From: Cyclostephanos tholiformis
Lineage: Eukaryota > Bacillariophyta > Thalassiosirophyceae > Thalassiosirales > Thalassiosiraceae
Assembly: GCA_036939975.1 (NCBI GenBank)
Contig: JALLPB010000118.1
Span: 1 to 22,772, forward strand
Direction of reading: 5' to 3'
DNA: 22,772 nt
The notes under the pieces are model-generated. The model was given only the letters and a program-made list of their open reading frames with translations, was not told where the DNA came from and did no database searches. Below, one piece after another: positions 16,678 to 22,772 of the stretch. Made by a program: the position numbers and the translations under genes. Each line of letters opens with the position of its first letter. The first letter of the stretch is position 1.

Positions 16678-17740
16678 TGGAATGCCACTTTCTGTTTTTC
16701 TTGTAGCTTTGGTGAGTCCTCATCCACTGTAAACAGGTTCGAGGGTGTGGCCCATTCAATTTCCTGCATTTGATTATAAATCTGTCAGACCTGACTTCAT
16801 CAGACACTTTGTCCCAAGCTGCAATGATGTCCTTAACATAGTAGTCAACCATCAACAGCTTAGCCATTCCCTTGGTGATGAGATCAATGGTCATTTCCAG
16901 GTATTCAAGGGTCTTTTCCAGATGCACTACCATGGTCCCTCTAACGTCCTTAAATATACTCTTGTAATCTCTATGCAGCCATTTGATGGCCTCGTCAACA
17001 ACTCGCGCCGATATGTGTGACAATTTACAGTTGTCCACATGGAAACAGATGGTAATCTGTTTTTCCCCATGATTTTGTTCCATACACAGGGGTCATACAT
17101 GATCATTTAGTACCCCTGATTTTTCAAACTCCTGGTGAACATCCAGTAGTACAGTAGGCTTGCAACCATCACCCCGTAGACGGCATTTAGGCACTGGACT
17201 AGGAGTTGCTTCCTCCCTTGCTTGTCCGTCAACATGTATGGTCCATACACTTTTGGGGCGCTGGGTCATGACTGTGGTCATGATCTCACTCATATATTTG
17301 TAGTGAGTACCTTGGAAGAATTAGAGGCCTAATTGCATGTAGGCTTAGCTTTTCCAGTCATGCTGGGGACATACTTCTAGAAAAAAATTTGAAATCCAGC
17401 ACCCTGCTGGGCATAACTGCTTTTGGACCATAGATCTTGGATACACCTCCCTTCACCGGGAAGTAATTAAGTAGCTTAACCGCATAAAAAACCATGTGTG
17501 TTAGTATGACTTTGGGGATTGTTTGGAAGGGTAGAGAATGTTGGATGGATCATGACACAAATATGATGCTCAATGAATGGCTCATGTTTCTTCACGTTTG
17601 TCAGATTCAAATGAGGTGCAAGGGAGGCAAATTCCCCATCTTCCGTGATGAAGATCACATGGAAACCTTGTTGTAGGTAATAGTTGAATATTACTTTTAA
17701 TGCATTGAAGATCTCACCTAGGTTCCTGTTAGGTAGATGT
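16678..17740 (-). pseudogene. Copia A: degenerate Ty1/copia-type pol (integrase to RT/RNase H border)
   Basis: Read on the minus strand, pieces in shifting frames match Copia polyprotein in order. Integrase: NRNLGEIFNALKV, YYLQQGFHVIFITEDGEFAS, then EPFIEHHI and LNYFPVKGGVSKIYGPKAVM. A gap follows near 17340-17290, where the integrase C-terminus and the start of RT are missing. RT: VYGPYMLTDKQGRKQLLVQC, LNAVYGVMVASLLYY, YDPCVWNK, then ITICFHVDNCKLSH. The usual catalytic VDD is VDN here. The end is NLFTVDEDSPKL...VAFH, which stops at the element A terminus. There are several frameshifts and stops, for example the TAA after SLKNQGY. It is a dead copy; element B (17741-18905) interrupts it upstream, where the sequence resumes. 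Confidence 0.85.
17733..17740 (+). repeat. Target-site duplication of element B, left copy
   Basis: GTAGATGT, identical to 18906-18913. Confidence 0.85.
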
Positions 17741-18905
17741 CTAGGCTGGTAATGTTGGCGACATGTCAGCAACAAGGCGAAATATTGCCCATTTTCGTCT
17801 CGACAGGGGAAATTTGGCGACATGTTTTCTTGTGTGTTGGCACACTTTTGTGTCGTGATGTCCCAACATTGACGGACAACGAACAGACAATATTTGGTCG
17901 AGCATACTACTAATTCCTACATTAATGGTGATTTACATAACCCTTCCCCCAAAACATAAAGCCCCAAAAAATCATCCGCCGCCTCCATCCCCTTGCGTCG
18001 CAGCTTCACCTCTTGCCGTGTCGTTGCCTCACGTTGCACCTGCTTTGTTTGTTTGTTCATCCATTTGTTTGTTCCTTTAGTTGGTTGTTGCATTGTCTCT
18101 CTGCCCCTTGCTGTCGCGTCCCGTCCTGTCTCGTCACCGTGCAACGTCATTCCGCTTTTGTCTCTTGTCGTCCCTTGTCCTCATCGAGTCATCGCGTTGT
18201 CGTTTTGTTGCGTCTTGTCTTGCCTCGTCATTGTATCGTGCACCCTGACGCAACTCATCATGCCCAATTTGTTTGATTGTCGGGTCTACTGCCGTCACCG
18301 TACAGCTGCAGCCACCATTGACGTTGCCGTGCCTCCGCCACCACCACCGCCGCTGCCCCCCGCCGGCGCCATTGCCGCCGGCGCCGCCGCCATGCCGTGC
18401 CGTGCTGCTGCCGCCCCTGCCCCGCCGCTGTGCTCTTAGTCGTAGTCATAGTCGTCCTAGTAGTCGTTGTCATCATGATTCAAATTACTAGTTGATTGTT
18501 GTTTGAATTGTTGTTGCTGTTGCCATCGCCGTTGCCAACGTTGTCGTTGTTGTCGTCGTTGCCATCGTCGTCAATTGATTGATTTCAGTTCCCCTTATGA
18601 CCGAACCAATATTAAAGTTAACTTCCCGCTTGGTCCTGAGCAAACCGAGCGCACACGACATCACAAACAGGAGAGGCATGGGCGGCAGGAAAGGGCATGG
18701 TGGATGGTGCCCATGGTCGGCACGGCGCCAACATGTCGGCAAATCATCATGCTAACACGACACCGACATGGCATCTGAGGAGACAACACGTTGCCATGTC
18801 ACCAACATGGTCTGTGTTGTGTCGGCAACATGGCGCCAACATGTCGGCATGTCGGTCGGCTGAGTGTTTCAAAACGCCAACATGTCGCTGACATTACCAG
18901 CCTAG
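17741..18905. mobile_element. TIR element B, 1165 bp, non-autonomous, hAT-like, inserted in Copia A
   Basis: The left end CTAGGCTGGTAATGTTGGCG and the reverse-complemented right end CTAGGCTGGTAATGTCAGCG begin inverted repeats of about 31 bp with 4 differences. The flanks carry a perfect 8-bp duplication GTAGATGT (17733-17740 and 18906-18913). Deleting element B and one copy of the duplication joins the Copia integrase reading as YFTNMPHLPNRNLGEIF without a break, which proves the insertion. Subterminal ACATGT(C/T)GGC and GCCAACATG motifs are repeated many times in both orientations near the ends. The interior (about 17990-18580) is pyrimidine-rich with GTT/GTC/CCG triplet runs and no recognisable transposase. 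An 8-bp duplication fits hAT, P or KDZ-type elements. Confidence 0.88.
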
Positions 18906-18913
18906 GTAGATGT
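18906..18913 (+). repeat. Target-site duplication of element B, right copy
   Basis: GTAGATGT, identical to 17733-17740. Confidence 0.85.
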
Positions 18914-18975
18914 GGCATGTTCGTGAAGTATATTATTCCGCTCAGGGTAAGGGATTTGTGTAGCTAGGTAAGATT
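18914..18975 (-). pseudogene. Copia A, upstream integrase fragment
   Basis: The minus strand reads HKSLTLSGIIYFTNMP, which continues directly into HLPNRNLGE of the segment left of element B once the insertion is removed. A TAG precedes it upstream, and no further Copia A sequence is clear beyond about 18975. Confidence 0.65.
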
Positions 18976-19150
18976 TAGACCCAGACAAGTCTAGCCGTGT
19001 CTGCCTTCCCTCGGCTGACATCACAGCCACCAAGGGCAATGACCTCCAGCACCCTCAACCTCTAGCATAGATCCAAGCACAAGCTCATAAACCTAGGAGG
19101 TAACTTTAATCACCACTCGTGCTTTTCTTTATGCCTCCTAGATAATCACG
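18976..19150 (+). other. Leader/possible LTR sequence of Copia B
   Basis: About 175 bp between the last Copia A sequence and the gag start. It may contain the 3' part of a left LTR and the primer-binding region, but I see neither a clear TG...CA LTR boundary nor a tRNA-complementary site. CTAGGAGG (19093-19100) and CCTCCTAG (19134-19141) can pair. Confidence 0.3.
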
Positions 19151-20286
19151 ATGATGCCCAAGGAGATCACCACATCCTTCTCCACGGCCACAGTGTCATT
19201 CCAACCCATTGTTGGTCAACCAACCGACGATGGCCTCACCACGCTCCGGGAAGTCCTCTACCCCCTCCTTCTTGAGATTCCTTTTGATGAGCCGGGAACA
19301 CACAACCTTATCGGCATCATCAAAGCGACAATGTTGTACGCCGCCACTTGGGGTGCAAACTTTCCCATCCCCGCTCAGCCCCCGACATACCCTGTCATTG
19401 CAAACGATGCCACGCCAGTTGTCCGCGCCAGAGCCGAAGCAGAACATGCTGTCTTTGTCAGGGATTATGCATCCTTTGAAGCCCCCAAGCATACCATGGC
19501 TAAATTCATCCGGGATGCGGTTGATGAGCTTTGGTAGCAACTCATCAAGCACCTTGATGCTAACTGCGGCGGCCTCCATCCCAGCAAGCTAGTCAATCTC
19601 CCCACCAAGATGATGTCTTACTATGACAAAGCGGATGGCATCCCGGAGTACATCAACCTCCTCAAAGAGGGACAACGGAAACTGCCCAAGCCAACCTCCC
19701 AATGTCTGATGATCAACTTCTTGCCATTGCCTCCACCACGGTCCTGGCCTCCGGCCATTTCCCACGCCCCACCAACGAGTGGAAAGCCTTCCACCGGGCC
19801 AGCAAAACGTGGGTTGCTTGGAAAACCGGATACCGCGCCACCCACATTGCGCGCAAACGCCAACTCCTTGCATCTGGCACCTCCTTGCTGGGAAAGGCCA
19901 ACACCACCACACAGGGCAACACCTTCACACCCAACACTTTTGCTCGCTTGGATGGCTACCTCAACATCCTTGCTTCGGTTGCCACTACTGAACGCACAAC
20001 GCTCAATCAACTCATCAAGACCAATGAATCACTCATGACCATGGTTGTCACCCTCACCACAAGTGTCACCGCCCTTACTGCAGCTTACACACTTCTTGCC
20101 AACAAAACGCCATCGGCCATGCAACAACCCGCAACTGGTACCCCAAATGGATACTGTTGTATGCACGGCTACCGTGTCAAACTTGGCCACAACAGTGCCA
20201 CCTGCACCATCAAAGCTGAGGGCCATCAACTTTCTGCCACACGTGCCAACACCATGGGGGGAAGTACAAAAAACAAACCAACTTGA
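19151..20286 (+). pseudogene. Copia B gag, interrupted by a stop and a frameshift
   Basis: Starts MMPKEITTSFSTATVSFQPI with the GTHNLIGIIKATMLYAATWG block typical of a diatom Copia gag known to me. An in-frame TAG at 19535-19537 follows AVDELW; the same frame resumes with HLDANCGGLHPSKLVNLPTK to about 19700. The continuation MSDDQLLAIASTTVLASGHF is then in another frame (19702-20286), so a frameshift lies near 19700. The C-terminal part has a zinc-knuckle-like CCMHGYRVKLGHNSATC, nearer CHHC than CCHC, for RNA binding, then ATRANTMGGSTKNK. Gag packages the element RNA into particles. This copy cannot be read as one protein. Confidence 0.8.
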
Positions 20287-20289
20287 CTA

Positions 20290-22772
20290 TTAGAGCCGGA
20301 TAGGGTAGCCTGTGATAACCTAAATACGAATTTAGCTTTCATCACTGCAACCCTGTCCCATAGCCCAACCCACTATAGCACTACCGCCATTTTCAACACC
20401 GGAGCGTCAGACCACTACTTCATGGACTCGCGCCGCTCCTCAACCTCAATCGCTTGGCGCCGCATACCACCATCCGCACAGCTACCGGCGAAGCCAGGAC
20501 TTCATTGCCTCAGCGCAATTAGCCCTCCCCACCTTACCCACCATGGAAGCATGCACCAGCCATATCATCCCAGGCTTCACTAACAACCTCATCAGTCTTG
20601 GCAAACTGTGCGATGCTGGCTGCACAGCTTTTATCGACCGTCAGCAAATAACGATCCATGACAGCTTTGGTAACCACATCCTTACCGGAGCACGTGAATC
20701 AACAGGCCCCCGACTTTGGCACGTCAACATTGCGCCCCTCCATATCCAAAGGTGCACTTGGCACTTGGCAACGCCGGATCCTTATTCAAATGCGCACGTC
20801 ATCCCTGACGTTGACCCGGGGCCAGTTCTGCAGCCACTGGAGCAGCCCCTGGTTGCCCCGGAGCCTGTTGAGCTACCACTGACGCAGCCCCTGGAAGAGG
20901 GCCTTCTCCCACAAGCGCCCATACTCCAAGCGACAATACTCCGCCCCAGCCCCCCTCATTGGCCATCCCACCCAGCATCATCCACATGCACTACTGCACA
21001 CTCGCGTGCATATGACCTCCCAAATGTCCCAGCCCTCATCACATACCTGCATGCAACTGCAGGGTACCTGGTCAAATCTACTTGGCTAGCAGCGGTGAAG
21101 CATGGAGCCTACAAATCCTGGCCCGGGCTGACACCAGGACTCGTTGCACGCTACTGCAAAGATGCAAGCGAGACCCATAGAGGACATATGGCACAACCAT
21201 GTCAACTTATCCGATCGACTCGCCACCCTACACCACCCTCAACGCATCATTGTCAATCGACGTTTGAACTCCATGAACTTCCTCTCATGCACCTCTTCAC
21301 GGACAACACTGGCCGGTTCAACCCACTTGCACTGAGTGGCAACCAATACAACATGGTGGGCCTCTACCGTCTCAAATGCCATCCTGGTCCAACCCTTTGC
21401 ATCCAAAAATGACAGTCATTGTATTCCTGCATACAATGACATGTTTGCACGCCTCACAGCTGTCGGGGCTGCACCAACAATCCACGTCATGGACAATGAA
21501 GCAAGCTTGGCATTCCAATGGGCTACCGTCACTAACAAATGCAAACTTCAACTCGTCCCTCCATATGTCCACTGACACAACGCAGCAGAACAAGCGATCC
21601 GTACCTTCAAGGACCATTTTCTTGCAATACTCGCTGGCACACTGCCCTTGTTTCCTGCCAACTGCTGGGACCTTCTCATCCCCCACGCCAAACTCACGCT
21701 GAACCTCCTCCATCCCACACCCACCGCCACATCTACGTCTGCATGGGAGGCACTGTTTGGATCCTTCAACTTTGATGCCACACCACTCGGCCCTGCTAGG
21801 TGCTGTGTTCAAATCCACAACAAACCATCACTCTGCCGATTGTGGGACTTCCATGCACAGGATGGTTTCTACGTCAACCCAGCTCTCCAACACTACCGCT
21901 GTTATCAAGTCCTCACAAAAGAGTCATGTGCTGTCATTGTCAGCAACGCTGTCAGGTTTCGCCCGCATAATTTACCAACGCCGCACATTACCACCAAAGA
22001 CAAGATTATCCATGCCCTCCAGGCCACCAATGCCACCATCAGTCGGATGTCACCTGCACCAGCTGACAAACAATTGATCGCCATTGAAACCCTCTGTGCC
22101 ATCCTCAAACAATAAATGCAACAACCACACCCGGCACCACCTCCAAGGGTGCCCCCGCGGATCCCCCCGGCACCTGCAGGGGTGCGAATGACACCCACCC
22201 CAGATCCAGCGCCCCCACCGTATATTGCACGGAACAACAACTGGACCCCAGTTCTACGTGGACGGTGGCATGTCAACTTTGACCATGCCCCCATTGCCAC
22301 CCGCACACGAGCAAGATTAGCCACTCCTAACTGCTTTGCCCTCCTCATTGACACTGACACCACCCCCACCCCCTGCAGCACAACTGAACACGTTGCCCTA
22401 CCAGTCTTGGATCCCGCGTCCGGACGTATGCTTGAGCACCGTCAACTACGTACCCATCCTGACTACAAAGCCGTCTGGGACAAATCCTATGCCAATGAAC
22501 TCGGTCAACTGTGCCAAGGCATTGGCACAAATGACACCAATCCCACCGGCAAGCGCATTGACGGCACCAACACCTTTCGTCCCATCACTTACACTGATAT
22601 ACCATCAGATAGGCGCCAGGATGTTACCTACTCACATGTTGTCTGTGAAGTACGACCGCAAAAGGATGACCCTAACCGAATGCAACATCTGTTGCCCAGG
22701 AGATACTGGCACCCAAACCCTAGGCTGTTCATTCCTTTTGCCATTCCTTCAATCTGAAACCCCTCCAAAAGG
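20290..22772 (+). pseudogene. Copia B pol (protease, integrase, start of RT), frameshifted and cut by window end
   Basis: Protease: AIFNTGASDHYFMDS at about 20386-20430, where the catalytic Asp of D-T/S-G-A is Asn; then HIIPGFTNNLISLGKLCDAG from 20543. Pre-integrase/integrase: IEDIWHNHVNLSDRLATLHH, LMHLFTDNTGRFNPLALSGN (first catalytic Asp), ILVQPFASKNDSHCIPAYND, IHVMDNEAS (second Asp), and HNAAEQAIRTFKDHFLAILA (Glu). A TGA at 21573-21575 lies just before this last block. The integrase C-terminal part is WDFHAQDGFYVNPALQHYRC...RVRFRPHNLP-like to about 22115. Connector and RT N-terminus: LRTHPDYKAVWDKSYANELG and DVTYSHVVCEVRPQKDDPNR (22440-22680), after which the frame shifts again. The YVDD core, RNase H and right LTR lie beyond the window. 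At least four frame or stop lesions mean it is not functional as read. Confidence 0.82.

Larger units (their letters stand above)
19151..22772 (+). mobile_element. Copia B: Ty1/copia-type LTR retrotransposon, partial
   Basis: The order gag - protease - integrase - reverse transcriptase (integrase before RT) defines Copia rather than Gypsy type. It is in opposite orientation to, and from a different lineage than, Copia A, judged by the dissimilar integrase and RT motifs. The 5' LTR is not resolved, and the 3' part is outside the window. Confidence 0.8.

Noticed and set aside
17917..18150. Possible protein gene inside element B (minus strand, 77 codons)
   Set aside because: Charged, low-complexity N-terminus and no match to transposases; the element interior is compositionally biased on both strands.
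18976..19150. Left LTR and primer-binding site of Copia B
   Set aside because: No TG...CA boundary pair or tRNA complement could be supported, and the right LTR is outside the window for comparison.
21805..21820. tRNA T-loop-like GTTCAAATCC
   Set aside because: Lies within the Copia B integrase coding sequence (CVQIHNKP); no matching acceptor or anticodon stems nearby.

Overview
The window looks like nuclear DNA of a stramenopile alga, most probably a diatom. Evidence: short GT-AG introns (67, 82, 88 and 96 nt) in genes close together on both strands; two nucleus-encoded proteins whose N-termini look like signal peptides followed by a Phe-containing plastid transit peptide; (N/K/R)PSS-type repeat protein sequence; and heavily decayed Copia-type and PIF/Harbinger-type transposon genes of kinds I associate with diatoms. 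The species cannot be named from this sequence alone.

Layout. (1) 1-1930: remains of a PIF/Harbinger-like DNA transposon, with the 3' part of a DDE transposase (+) facing a Myb/SANT-like accessory gene (-); both carry in-frame stops, and a 46-bp palindrome follows. (2) 2677-13408: a compact host-gene island. In order: cob(I)alamin adenosyltransferase fused to a DUF5522-type Cys motif (-), with a frame break in a 15-G run; a doubtful small gene (-); a WW plus two C2HC zinc-finger protein (+); a plastid-targeted DUF493/YbeD-like protein (-, one intron); a GRASP55/65-type Golgi protein (+, one intron); an endonuclease III homologue with an N-terminal SAP domain and no Fe-S cysteines (-, one intron); a PAP/fibrillin plastid lipid-associated protein (+, one stop-free intron); and a LYR-motif protein (-). 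Most neighbours are divergent or convergent pairs. (3) 13600-14990: a small HTH fragment and AT-rich DNA with hairpins but no supported gene. (4) 14991-18980: nested transposons. A degenerate Copia pol pseudogene on the minus strand is split by a 1165-bp terminal-inverted-repeat element with a perfect 8-bp target duplication. It is cut at its other end by a 1687-bp element with 24-bp perfect inverted termini that carries a 183-bp higher-order tandem repeat. (5) 19151-end: a second Copia-type element on the plus strand, gag through the start of reverse transcriptase, frameshifted and cut by the window edge.

The host genes do not form one pathway. They cover B12 cofactor activation (probably mitochondrial), plastid lipid/plastoglobule and plastid regulatory functions, Golgi architecture, base-excision repair and mitochondrial complex assembly. 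I found no rRNA, tRNA or CRISPR array, and no multi-gene system that looks new. The most unusual protein-level items are the DUF5522-adenosyltransferase fusion and the SAP-NTH protein without an Fe-S cluster; the most unusual DNA-level item is the nested transposon block.
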